A DNA stretch of 64,000 nucleotides from Numida meleagris (taxonomy: Eukaryota; Chordata; Aves; Galliformes; Numididae), in NCBI RefSeq assembly GCF_002078875.1, contig NC_034410.1, positions 44,250,202-44,314,201 of the forward strand, read 5' to 3'. The notes below the pieces were generated by a model. It made no database searches and was not told the DNA's origin. It saw nothing but the letters and a program-made list of their open reading frames with translations. Shown one piece after another: positions 35,844 to 48,366 of the stretch. The translations under genes were made by a program, and so were the position numbers. Numbering within the stretch: the stretch's first letter is position 1; the number at the start of each line of letters is the position of its first letter.

Positions 35844-38800
35844 GTCAAATTCCAGCTTCCATCTTCTCTCTTGGCTCCAGTATCTCAATCATTGTCTTTG
35901 GGACAAAATGTGCCACAACATTTCCCACAATTCCTAGATCCCCTGGACTCTTCAAAGAGTTTGATTTCTTACATTAAAGGCATTAACAAAGTCTGAAACA
36001 CTGTTCCTTGCTGCCAAAATCACGCCCTACAAGAAGAATGAAACAACTCCAGGGGGAGCCTCAGGATAAAAATATTCAACCTTAACTTTCAATAAATACC
36101 CTATATATTCCATTCTCTCCTCCAAAGTAATTTCAGAGCAGCAATGTCATCATACTGTACCAAACACAGCCATGACAAACCTATTTGTGGTAGAAAATAA
36201 ACTTAGGAACACAGGGCAAATTCTATAAGACATTCTTGCTTTGTCCTTGCCTTAAATTTCCATTTTCTCTGGCAGATTTAAACCTACCATGAATTATTAC
36301 AATAACTTGGAGGTATTCAGCAGCTTCATCAGCACCTAAATTCCTAGAAGGATATATAGCAGAACTACAGCAAAAATGGGGATATCTTGTGAGTGACCAA
36401 CAATGAGCTGTCCGCATCCTACATGTACAAGCTAATTTAAAATTCTGAAAGAAAATCTGGTCAAAGCATTAACTATGAGTGATTTAAATATTATAATTAA
36501 ATCATAATTTTTCCTCTCCTGTGAAGTGGGAAAGGGTTGTGATTTCAAATCTCTCATTTTGTGCAGGAGGTTTGTGGTAGAAATCAATCTAAGATGTTAA
36601 TGTTTGCATTTGTATTCACCCTGAAAACACCTAAAATGTTCCAAAATGTTCACCTCCTATGAATACTCAGTTTATAAAAATTCGGACAGCATTTTTCACT
36701 TGCAGGTCAATAATTGCAATAACTTATTCACCAGAAGAGCTGAAATATGTCTGTCCATCCATCTATCTACTTGGACAACTCATTTTAACTGCAAATAAAA
36801 CTTGTGAAAAATGTCTTACAGCATTTGATCTAGTATGAACTTCTATCAGGACTGGTACAGGTGAAATACTGCAGAGAACAGCGGTTAGTAGATAACAGGC
36901 TATTAAAGAAGTCACATTCCCCTGGAAAGGAACCCAATAATGGTATGCTTGTGCTTTAAATCTTATGAACACATGAAAATTTGTAAGTAGACATTAAAAA
37001 AAGTGGTGGCAAATCACAGAGGAGAGTGGGATAACCTTGTAGTGGTACCCAACAAAACTGCTTCTAGCATGGGGTTATAGCAGGTGTGCAAGCTGGTGGG
37101 CCAATTGCGTTTCCAAAACCCCTGAGGGTACTAAATAGAGTACCTTTCAATGCAGGATGGAGCATCATGCTAATTTTGCTGATACCACTGCCACAAGCAT
37201 TTGCTTTCTCCCAGCTACCAGCATCTGTGCTATCAGGCTTTGTGTTCTGCCCTATTGCTGTCTGCAGTTAAGAAGACCCAACCCACTCCCCCAGCTCAGT
37301 TCTGCAGCTGAATTGCCAAAATTCATGTATAATTGTAGTTCATGTTACCAACCTACGCTTATTGGCAAAATGCTTGAATTACACTTCCTAAGATATAATC
37401 ATTCACTCTAATTTAACAAGGTGGATTTTTCCCCAGCGTAACATGGTATCCAAAGCTTTCTGGAGGTTACTTGGAGCACTGGGAGCTGGTGGCCTCTGAA
37501 TGCAGTAAAAGGTAGAAGTGCATGCTGATAAAGGAGCTGACAAAGCAGAAGCCAAATGCAATTAATATGCATCAGAAAAGGCATTTCCAGGAGGAATAGG
37601 GAACTGTTAATGTTACTGCACAAGCAATTGCTGCTGTCTCATCTAAAGTACAGTCCACATCCCCAAACGCTTTGAAATGTCTAAGAGAATTCAAACCAAG
37701 CTGGAATAAAACTCACGAGGATAACATTTTTATTGGGGATTTGAAAGGACTGGGCTAAACTGGCCTAGAAAAAGGAAAGGTGGGAGGACACATCCCAGTG
37801 GCTTTTCACTCTGTGTTTGACCAGCAAGCACACTCCAACATAATTGTCTGCTATAACAAGAGGGTAAGATGCTGCGGTCCCAGAGCATTTCTTCCAGTCC
37901 TGTTTCTCAGCATCCATCTGAGGCAGTAACTCGGTGACAGAAATAAATAATTCTTAAGAATGAGATGACAAATGCTAACATAGAACTGTGTTGGAAACAA
38001 TACTTTCATCTCAGAAGTTCAATCTTCTCTATGCAAAAGTTAGAGACTTCAAGGATGGTACAAGAAACGCTGGGGGAAATGACTCTGCTGTTCCCCTAAG
38101 ACTGCCTGAGTAGAGAGCAGCCCCAAGTACAAATTCACACAATAATGCATTATTCAGATACAAAATACAGCTCCACTAATAAACTTTTTAACATCAAAGG
38201 GCAATGCTACCAGTGGACTGCAAGCAAGTTGCTGTGATTGCAGAGCAATTTTCTTGTGAGGCAAATGACTTTAAAAAAAAGAATTCAAAGCTGCTTTCTA
38301 GGGTGGCCAAGTTTGTTTCTATTTTGCAAGCTGTGAATTCTAGCAAACAAGATGAAGAACAAACAAAAAGACAAGCCATGTGTCTTAATTATGAGCTGGA
38401 ATATGATCTCTCCCTCTCCAAAATGATTGTACCAATGCATGAGGACAAATTCCTTGATTAGCAGAGACATCTACAACTATTGGCTACTGAATTCTGATGC
38501 TGCCATGCACAAATGGCAACACCCCGGCGGGAAGGATCCACTCTGGTCACATAGAGAAGGCACTTCATGAGCAAACGATTGGGAAATGCTTCCTGAAGTA
38601 GGTGGAATGGAAAATATAAATGTCAAATCCCTCTAGATAAAATGTTTATGGTCAGTGCAGCTGGAATTAGTTCACATTTCCTAATTATGTGAAGGACTGC
38701 AATGAGATGGGGGGACCACCCTTCCTGAGCTAAACAAAGCACTCTATTCTCAAGCCTCAGGGTCTGCACTCTGATATATGGCAGTGCTCCCATGAGTTAA

Positions 38801-39654
38801 GTCTTTTTATATGAAAATGCAAAGAAAGTGACAAGAGAAAGCAATCTGTCACAGCTACTGATCAGTACAAAGAGGAAAAAAAGCTTGGGGAGCTAGGGAC
38901 AGAGCAACTACTTAGGTTTCCTCCCAATGACCAATTCTTTGCAGCTCTGAGCTCTGACTTTTTTAAGATATCAGTGACAATGAGCACAGTAAGCTACTCT
39001 TGGATCCAGTCTTTGAAGACTTCCATGCTCCTTTTTGGATTCTGCTATGTTCAACCTATATAGCATCATATGCTGGGTGTAATCACATTTATTAATTTAT
39101 CTAGAAAAAGGGCTCTTTCCCCAGTGACCAGAAGTGACATTGTTCCATGATACTGCAACTATCTTTCTCTATTAGCTAGATCCCCACAACTCACAATGTA
39201 TAGATTTCTTCAAGACAGGTAAATATGCCACTGTGGGCCCATTTCATGAATATTTCTAGAGCAAAAGTAAACAAATAAATATTTTAAGAGGGGTTTTGAT
39301 GTATTGCAATTTCCCTGATGCGGCTGTAGGCAAAAACATCTGCATTTCTTATCGTCAATATACAAACTAATATGAAGAGCAGATGGTACAGCTAGACCTG
39401 AGATACATTTTGTTAAGCACTTTACATGTCAGATGAAATATGATTTGAGATATCAAATGAGACAGTAGAGCTCAGAGGAGATTCCCACATGAATTGAGAA
39501 GAGTAAACAGATGGGCCCAGGGAGCCTGACATATGAGTAGCCCATTTATTGCCTTAAGATTGTTTTCTGCTGAAGTAGTTTTATTTTGAACAGCCTATTT
39601 TTTTGCTGAAAGATCTTGATTTTCAGCATCCAGAACAGAAGGTCCATCCCCAAG

Positions 39655-39788
39655 CCTCTCAAGAGCAACCATGGATCGAAGTCTGATCTAGGGGATAGCA
39701 ATCCTGCCCTCAGAAGGGAGGTTTGGAACACGGTGATCTTTAAGAGCCCTTTCAATGCAAGCCATTTGATGATTCTACAAGGCTATGA
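39655..39788 (+). mobile_element. Old CR1 3'-end fragment
   Basis: The sequence CAATCCTGCCCTCAGAAGG, GATCTTTAAGAGCCCTTTC and CATTTGATGATTCTACAAGG follows a diverged CR1 3' end (GGTCTTTAAGGTCCCTTCCAA and then ATTCTATG units). Confidence 0.6.
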
Positions 39789-41099
39789 ATTGAGTGAAAT
39801 CCTGAGAAGAATAAACATTTCAGATTTGAAAGGGAAGTATTTGACTGATTTGAGAGGACCAGATGTGCACAGTAACTGAGATCTCTCTGGTCCACCACAA
39901 GATGTGGCTCTAGTGGCTTTGCAGGTTGTTTTAAACACCAGTTCCCACATCTGTGCCTTTCACATTATTATAATATCACAATGGACACTCATTAAAGTTT
40001 AGCTTTTCCCATATTTTTGTTCAAAAATAAAAACATTTATTCTGAAGGCCCATACTCTTTCCTCATTCTCTTTATCTTCTGTTACATCCAGGCTAAGAGA
40101 CTGGCATGATGTTACAGTTGCTAGCAAATTTTATAATATTTGAACATATGAGGCTTAAATAATCAATCCTAAAGTGTGAGAAATTCTTCCTATTTGTTAA
40201 ACAAATCTCAGTGAGTGCTCATCTACCTATAATTTTGCACACTTTTCACATCCAACTTGATTTTGTTTTTCGGATGCATGTATATCACTGCATTTGGGAG
40301 ATTCTTGCCTGTGCTTTTGTCCTTCATTAGTATGAAATTAAAATCAGTCCATTCAGTGCTCAGAAAAGCTTCCTCACTGATAACGATGGAAAGTGATGCA
40401 CTCTCCTGTAGGATGGGCTTGCTAATGTGTTTCAGCACTACTCTGTGAGGACACTCTTCCTGATGTGGGGAAAGAGAAGAGAGGAGAGTAGGAAGTCCAG
40501 GTATTGGCCTGTCTGCTTAGTCTGTCAAGAAATCAAGATTTATTGCTGACCTTGTTCACTGGGACAAATCAGTGGAGCTGCTAGTAATGAGCATGAAGGA
40601 GCTGTCATCACAAAAGGCTGAAAGCTTTTGTGTAAATCTAATTCTCCCACTGAACTAGCTCACATGCCAACAGCACATCATGGATGCAAATGCACAGAGA
40701 GCCCTGAAGATATAACACAGGTCTGCTAACAATGCTGGCATATTGTTGGTTATAGGAAAACAGTCTCAGCTGGAAACTCATCAAGATGTTGGTTCCCACT
40801 TCTGAGCCCAACCTGGTGAGAGGGATTCTCATTTCAGTATTACTATTTAATGTATGGTACAATGCTTGACAGATAGGTCAGCAGTAGCCCTTCATCAGAA
40901 TACTCAGTAGCTTCCTTCTTGTCTTCTTAATAAGCTATTCATCCTGCCTTGACTACTGAGAAGTTGTCACCAAGACGTCATTCTTGCAAGTCACCTCACT
41001 GAATCACTAAGATGAGTAACTCTGGGAAATTGTAAATTGATTTGTTGCCTGTTCAGTTCAGTTTCACTCTATTAAATGACTTCTAACAAGTAACAACAC

Positions 41100-41131
41100 A
41101 AAAAAAAAAAAAAAAAAACCAAAAAAAAAAA
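41100..41131 (+). repeat. A-rich tract
   Basis: A run of about 19 A, two C and 11 A. Confidence 0.8.
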
Positions 41132-43848
41132 CCCCAAATCCATTCCATTCAAATATAATCGCCTCCTTTAATGCTAACTGTGCACTCTTCAGTGTGGGAG
41201 TTGGGGTACATAGCCTCGGTTTTGCTTTCTGGGTGAACTGTGGAGAACACAGCCATTGCATAATTTGTTCTAAGATCAGTTTTGTCCAAAGTGAAATAGT
41301 TCCAAACATACATACATAGTTTGCATGCAATTGTTCCAAATGTACTTGCCTTTGGGAAGCCTGCACAGTGACTGGCCATTGCAGCTCCTGTAGGAAATAC
41401 TTAAGTGCTAGTTTTTCAGATCCCTCAAAGCACATTTGGGTCAGATGGAGGACACAAGCATGAGATACAACACTAGAGAAAGTGATATATTTTTCTGCAT
41501 GCTTCCTCCTTTTCTTACTCTTTGCCTATATATCAGCAGGTCATGGGTTAAATCCTTGGCATAGGCGTGGTATGGCTATGTCTAGGTCCTGTGCTTTGGT
41601 AGCCACCAGAGTTGCAAAACTATGGTTTAGAACAATGTTTCCAAAAAGCCTTTTCTGGAATATTTTCCCTTGCAGAAAATGTAGTGCCACCTTGCACCTC
41701 TAGTCACATTTTATTTGTTACTTTTAGATAGTCCTTGGACAAAGAGCAAGCTGGAGCCATATGCTCAATAATAAGATTATTATTTTTTTATGCCCAGTTT
41801 CAGGATATGGATACATCATTAGTAAAACAGGGAACAAGAAAAGCTACAGCAGCAATAGTACAACCAAAACAGAAATGTTTCTGTCACTGCGTCATCTGGC
41901 ATAGCATAAGACACCTGGCCCCTTCTTTCAATGAATAGATTTACAAAGCCTTAAATGATGTGAAAACATTCACTTTTGCAGCCTGTTCTATGCCAATACT
42001 GGTTGATTGCAGAATTCAGTAAAATACTCCTCATGCAATCAGGAACGCATGAGTTAGGATTTCATTGGAGACCCAGAAAGCTGCCTGATGAGGTTTATGA
42101 CTCAGGCCAAAACCAAGTTCATCTCTATTTATAAATCTTGTGCTAGTAGGTATTTCTGGATTTAGAGCAAAAGATTCAATTGCAGTTGCAGTTGGAGGTT
42201 AAAGATGAGATGAGGAAGCATACCATGAGTCTTATCCCTTTAGGATGTCTGTCACTTCATCCTGCAAACTTGTAGGTGCTTAAGAGTGAGCTCTAAACCC
42301 AGTCAGCGCTGTGCCAAGCACATCTTTCCCTTCTAGTCAGAGCCTCACCATTATCCCACATGAAGATGAGTTGAAGAAAGATGGGGAAGATGGCAGGGAA
42401 AAAGCTGGGGTTGTCAACTTTAGCGGTTTTCATGTAGTGCAGTTCTTCTGGGCAGGTGCAGCTGTAAAAGCATTTTCATGCTTTTTCCATGCTGCCCCTG
42501 ACATGCTGAGTGAGACCCGACCACCACCTGCTCTGAGTTGTCTGTTCTCTGCCATTTACTAATTCCCAAGCGATAGTAAAGTACACAGGCATGACTTCAT
42601 GAGTCCGTAAGCCACTTCAAAAGGACATCATCTAAAAATTTGTTTAGGGGAACAAAAAGGAAGTGCCTGACTCACAGGTAGGCTGATAAACCTTGGGAAT
42701 GTTTTCTCTCAAGAACTGAAATTCCTGGTTTTGTTCCTTGCCAGTTGAAATTAATGCCAGCTATAATTGCCCATGAGTCATTCATCCAGCCCTGTGTTGT
42801 AGTCACTTGGGTGCATTTGGCCTGTTTTAGCCATAGCAGTTTTCTTTTGTTAAGTATCAAATGGCTCTTATGTCATCTAGTGATGCATTGCTATCACTGA
42901 AAAAGGCTCTGGAACATAGCGCTAGAAAGTGCCTGCAATCATGCCTTTTCTTTCCTTTCCTTCTTTTTTATATATTTTTGTTAAGATCTGAGCTATTTTT
43001 TGAGCTGAACAGAGAGCTGAATGCTTCCTCCCTGTGAATACACCACTTATCTGATTACTGAATGTTGCAATAAATTATGCCCCCCTACAATAATTTTACA
43101 TAAGCTGCAGAAGATGCAGCATAGAAAATGGACTGCAATTACAATTGGAAGATTAGAATGAAAACAGTTTACTTGCAAGATATTTTCTGGTCTTTTTTTG
43201 CACAATCTTTTTATATATGAGTGGAATATTATTATCCTCACTTTAGTTCCATCATTCACTTTTCAGAGATAAGAAGTACATATATCTGTATATACACAAG
43301 ACACAAACCTCTACAGATGCCTGTATTTTGCTCTTCTATCCTTAAGCAGGGCAGCAAGCAAAATCAACTTAAGCTGATCAGACCTCAGCTAAGATTTGAT
43401 CTCAAGTTGGGCAGAACATGGGGTAGTTCTTCTGACCCCTCTTGCACGTTCCTGCTTTGATCTCAGATGAGGCTTAAATCACTTCTCCTCTTGCTGGCTC
43501 CTAAGGGTGGGATTATCGTTATATATGGTGGGATCAACATGCTTTGTTCACGTGCGTTGCAATCCCAAGTCTTTGATGCAAAAATATCTCTATCCTTTCA
43601 CTGAAGAAATCCGTATAGAGTGACAGCAAGCTCTTATGTATCACGGTCTCTTCTCTTCCTTCACTCCCGCAACTCTGATCAGTGCTGCTCTGATCTAGAG
43701 CAGCATATTTTTAGCAGCGCTGTGGTTCATGCACTGTGATGGAAAGAAATTACATACAGAGTGTGGGGTACCTAGTAATCCAAGGAAATAATGCTGGAAA
43801 TACAACTTTTTTGACTATTCAGCTTGCAGTGATTTCTGCTTTCTTTAG

Positions 43849-43932
43849 CACACAATTCCTGTTTATGACAGATCACAAAACCCATACAATATGGGATTTA
43901 TATGGCAGGTCCAAGCTACTAAAGATAGTACA
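43849..43932 (+). CDS. Candidate 84-nt exon, unidentified
   Basis: A strong acceptor (GATTTCTGCTTTCTTTAG) and a strong donor (AGTACA/GTAAGTTT) frame 84 bases. Two frames are open: one reads IPVYDRSQNPYNMGFIWQV, the other FLFMTDHKTHTIWDLYGRSK. Splice-site quality is the main evidence. Having two open frames and no CpG weakens it. It could belong to the same plus-strand gene as the exon at 61708-61796, but nothing ties them together. Confidence 0.25.
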
Positions 43933-45914
43933 GTAAGTTTCCATTGAAAATAGCATTTAAAGTAGAAAACAAGCATTCCGATGTCTAGAATTAAATTAGA
44001 TTAAATCTAGATGGTACCAGAAAATTGATACAGTCTTGATTTTAGGTTTCTTGGCCTGGTCTACCAAAAGTTAGACTAGTATTTTGTTCAGGCTTACATA
44101 TGAAACTATTCTCTTTTTGGGTCCCCAAAAGAGATACAGTCAGATGTGTGGGGTGCACTGCTCACAGCTTTGGAGCTCTTCTACCATAAGAACACAACAG
44201 CTTCCTAAGTGGGACAAAAGCCCTAGGTGAACCCTTCTCAAAAGGACATGAGACAGAGTGACTGGAGGCACGATACCAGCTTTGCATGAACCAAGGCAAT
44301 GTAGTTATGATTGTGTAACATTGCACAGACTTGTCATGGGCTTAGGGCAGCCCATGAACTTGGCTACAGAGCTCCTGTATCAGAGCTGGTAGCTTGGCAT
44401 GGTTTGGCATTGTCCGGTGTGATATTATCATGGAGGGATGAAAGTGCCTGAGGGATCTCTGCACAAAAGCAGATGTCTCCAAAGCCCCATCACATGACAG
44501 TCACCCGCTTTACCAGGGACAGTGCTATTGCAAGACAGGCAAAGAGCTGCACAGGTATGAGTTCAAATCTGCCCACTTTAGACATGATTCAGAATCCATG
44601 ATTTAAAAAGAAAAAAAAAATCACTTAAATCCTTCAAAAAGAGAGAAGGTCACCTTCAGCTGATAAAATGATTGCTACAAACATTTCATCCACCACCACA
44701 GTGGGAATCCTTTCAGAGATTTTTAGTGGTTCTTGTAAACATTGTCTTATGCGATATTAAAATGATTGTGAGTCTCCCTTGCTAATTACTGAACTTCTGA
44801 GAGAGCAGAAAATACCAGCCAAAAAAAAAAAAAAAGAAAAAAAGACTACCAGGTGCTTGGAAATTCAAACACTGAAGAGCAATTATTACATGAGTGCTGC
44901 CATTTATGATTTTAATTATTATGAGCTAATTCAGCTACATCCTGGTAAATGGTAACTGCTTTGCCTTGTACTAGCAAGACTCAAGCTTGCCCATCCTTGG
45001 GGAGGACTTAAGGCTGACTGTGGAAAACAGATACAAGGCAGGAGTGTGAATTCAAAACATGGTTTAGGGCAACTGCATAGAAATCACCATAAAGCTGAGT
45101 CTCACAATGATGTGTTTCACAGATAGTATGAGTATTTCCATTACTTCTGCAAAGACATGAACCCATAGCAAGATTTCAGAGCTTTGTTGCAGGATGAGAA
45201 GCAGCCAAGAGAATTATGTCAAACAGATTCATGTCCATATAGATCACAGAGTAAAGTCCACAGCAGCATCTTTTCTCAAAATACTGTGATGATTTTCTCT
45301 GCCAGAAACCAACGTCATTGGTAGTGCTTATCTCTCAAAGCAGTTCTATGAATCAATTTATATTTCAGGCACTATCTTGCAATTAAATTTCTAGCTTAAA
45401 ATGCCTGTTTTCTACTCCCTCCCTCTTCCCAGTTCTCTGTCCTCCAAGATTAACAAAAACTCCTCTGTGCCAGCATATTAATCACAATACAAAACTAAAC
45501 CACTCATTAGAGCTGCAGAACATTACAATTGCCATTAAAAACTCAATATTGCTATTTTCTGTCTTTAATTTTGTGAGGCTGTTTGCATTAATCTCTCCTC
45601 CAAGTATATGCAACACCACAACTAGTACCCTGATAAATGGTGAACTGTGGTAAGAATTGATGTGCTGTTAGTTTGCTACGTGTTACAAAAACAGAGCCCT
45701 TGTCCAGTAGCTTGTTGATGTCTACAAGGTGCAAATACACATGTACACAGGCTCACGTAGGATTCACCTGAAGTGTCCTGCCAGTACATGTTGACTGATG
45801 CTTTACTGCAGAGAAAGACTAGGGAAGATGGTCACTGTGCATAGATGAAGCTGTACTGCTGGCTGTAACAGCCACCCTGACAGTGCCAACTACTCTCTTC
45901 TGGCATCACTCTCA

Positions 45915-45948
45915 GTAAATAAATACATAAGCAAATAAATAAATAAAT
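45915..45948. repeat. AAAT microsatellite
   Basis: Tandem AAAT units with two interruptions. Confidence 0.85.
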
Positions 45949-46164
45949 CATTAGTCTTCTTAATTCCTGATCCTTCACATCTCTGGAGAGAACTGGCTGA
46001 TCCAGCAATGATGAGTGACGTGGGATCCCATCTGTCCTAAATCTACCCCATGGTTTTGTAAGTTGGCTGGTGGCACGCATGGACATGGGTAGGCAGCCCT
46101 TCCACCCCTCACAGCCAGGGGCAATGTCCTCTGGAAATTCATAACCACAGTTCCTCAGGAGATC

Positions 46165-46780
46165 ATAGATTCACAGAATATCTCGAATTGGAAGGGACCC
46201 ATAAGGATCACCAAGTCCAACTCTTGGCTCCATGCGGGACCACATCTGAAAGCGTTGTCCAAATGCTTGCTGAACTCCGGCACTTGGGGCTGTGCCCACT
46301 GCCCTGGGCAGCCTGTTCCATGCCCACCGCCCTCTGGTGCAGAACCTTTCCCTAATCCCCAGCTGCCCCTCCCCTGACACAGCTCCGTGCCGTTCCCTCA
46401 GGCCCTGTCACTGTCACCAGAGAGCAGAGCTCAGCGCTGCCTCTCTGCTCCCTATGAGGAACTGTAGGCTGCCATGAGGCCTCCCCTCAGCTCCTCTGCT
46501 CTGGGCTGGGCAAACCCAGGGACCTCAGCCGCTCCTCATACACCTTTCCCTCCAGACCCTTCCCCATCTTTGTAGCTCTCCTTTGGATGTTCTCTGTTGC
46601 CTTTATGTCCTTCTTATATTGCAGTGCCCAAACCTCTGCACAGTGCTAGAGGTGAGGCTGCGCAACACAGAGCACAGCAGGATAATCCCCTCCCTTGCCT
46701 GGCTGGCAGTGGGCCTGATGTACCTAAGGGTATGGTTGCCCCCTTTGGCTGATAGGGCATGATGCTGACTCGAATTAGGA
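46165..46780 (-). mobile_element. CR1 retrotransposon, 5'-truncated
   Basis: Reverse-complement CR1 of a subfamily different from the others. It starts ATCATAGATTCACAGAATAT, contains GGACCCATAAGGATCACCAAG, GGGCAGCCTGTTCCATGCCC, CAGCCGCTCCTCATAC and CTTTGGATGTTCTCTG, and ends near GGTTGCCCCCTTTGGCTGA. It is GC-rich, and its CpGs explain the local composition peak. Confidence 0.92.
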
Positions 46781-48254
46781 AAAAATGGTACTAGGAACAA
46801 ATAAAATTTTTGGCCAGACCCTATTTTAAGCTTGTTCTGCAAAGGTAGCACTGTAGAGTAAGAGACAACCTGTCCTTGCACTTAGTGTAGAAGCAAGATG
46901 GCATCCCACGCTTAGACAGAAAATAACGGAAGCAAAACAGGACAAAAAAGCAGATTGTGTACACATTACTGTACAACCAAAAGTTGAGCTCCTTCACCCT
47001 AGTACGGCAGCAGAGAGATACACCATGGTACCCTGTTCTAGATGTTTAATTTCACATTCAACAAAGAAACAAAACAAGAAGGGAAAACTGCAGCCCTTAA
47101 ACAAAATGTAAACACTGACTCTCTCAAGGACTAGTGAGGTCCCCTGGGACTCCACAAGAAAAGGCAGCAATCCTATCAGCAAATTTCTTCAAATCCTGGA
47201 GGCACTGAGTCAGCTACTGCATTAAGCACTATAAGAAGCCCTTAGGCTCATGCACCTCTGGCTTGGAACTGAATTATGCATGACTTTAAGCATGCAAAGT
47301 GAACCCTGTCCACATTAAGAACTCCTTTATGTTGCTTAAGCTTAAGCAACAGCGTCTTAACCTGCAGGCAGCAAAGCTTTGAACTGAGCCCCTCTAAAAG
47401 GCACCTGAGCTGGTGCAGGCTGTGGCCCTAGCTTGATGAAGTCAATGAAGCTTTGCTGTCGGACTCTCTACCACATCCTGCTCTCACCTCGAGGCCCAGC
47501 AGGTAGATTAAAGGCATGGCAGGAGGTGCAGCCCTGGGGATCCATCTCTCTCCTTGGGAACAGTGGGAAATCTCCAGGACTCAGGCAAACTGAGCATTCC
47601 AGCAGGAAAAGCATCTGCCCTGTCACTTAGAAGCACCTTCTTGCCTTGCATCCTGATCTAAGTATGCAAAGGGGAAGATGATGAAACTGCCAATGAAACT
47701 TGCTTTTCTAGTGCACACAGATCTCTAAGACTTGTTTACAATGCATTTGTGCCAATAATAGTGAAGCTAGCTTGCTCACATAGTACAGAATAACAAATCA
47801 AACCAAGCTTTCAGATCTGGCATACAGTCTCCAGCACTCAGTTGCTCTGATTAAATATATATCAACTGTATTCATTCATTACCAGCAACCCTAACTGCTA
47901 TACCACTGCTATAACACTTTTCCTTGCACAGTCTGCCTGTGTATTGTGATGCTGTACCTGTCTGTGATATAGTGGGTTGTGCGATACCATGGCTCTGCCT
48001 ATCAACCATAGTCATCCAATTGGCTTGTTTCTATATTAAAAGATAACCAGAAAGACAGAGGCATTTTTTGTCACAATCATAGCAAGCATTAGCTGACATG
48101 TTTTGCTTTCATGCACAAGCTGGCTTTTCCAGCTTTATCAGATACCTCAGGTCCTGAACAAGGAGTCCAGGACTCATAAGGGAGTTTTCTTGTATTTAAT
48201 AGCAAATTTAAAGCAGGCTTCCCCTGAAAACCTAATCTTTATGTCCCTGCTCAG

Positions 48255-48366
48255 TGCTGGACAGAGGGACCTCCAGGGTCCTTCTGCCTGCGCAAGCTGG
48301 AAATTGGAGGAGTACAGAGAGGATCCTGTGGTGGGCAAGGAGTGATGTGGGCAACCAGAAGCTCAG
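48255..48366 (+). other. Weak exon-like candidate
   Basis: An acceptor (TTTATGTCCCTGCTCAG) and a very good donor (GCTCAG/GTAAGAGC) enclose 112 bases. One frame is open through it (CWTEGPPGSFCLRKLEIGGV and onward). A minus-strand frame of 128 codons overlaps, so the strand is not settled. Could be a noncoding exon. Confidence 0.2.

Larger units (their letters stand above)
35844..43848. other. Gene-poor AT-rich stretch
   Basis: Apart from the CR1 fragment at 39655-39788 and the A-rich tract at 41100-41131, I see no element or gene. All frames are short. Confidence 0.6.

Noticed and set aside
44550..44580. TGAGTTCAAATCTGCC, resembling a tRNA B box
   Set aside because: No matching A box or cloverleaf could be formed. 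Not a tRNA gene.
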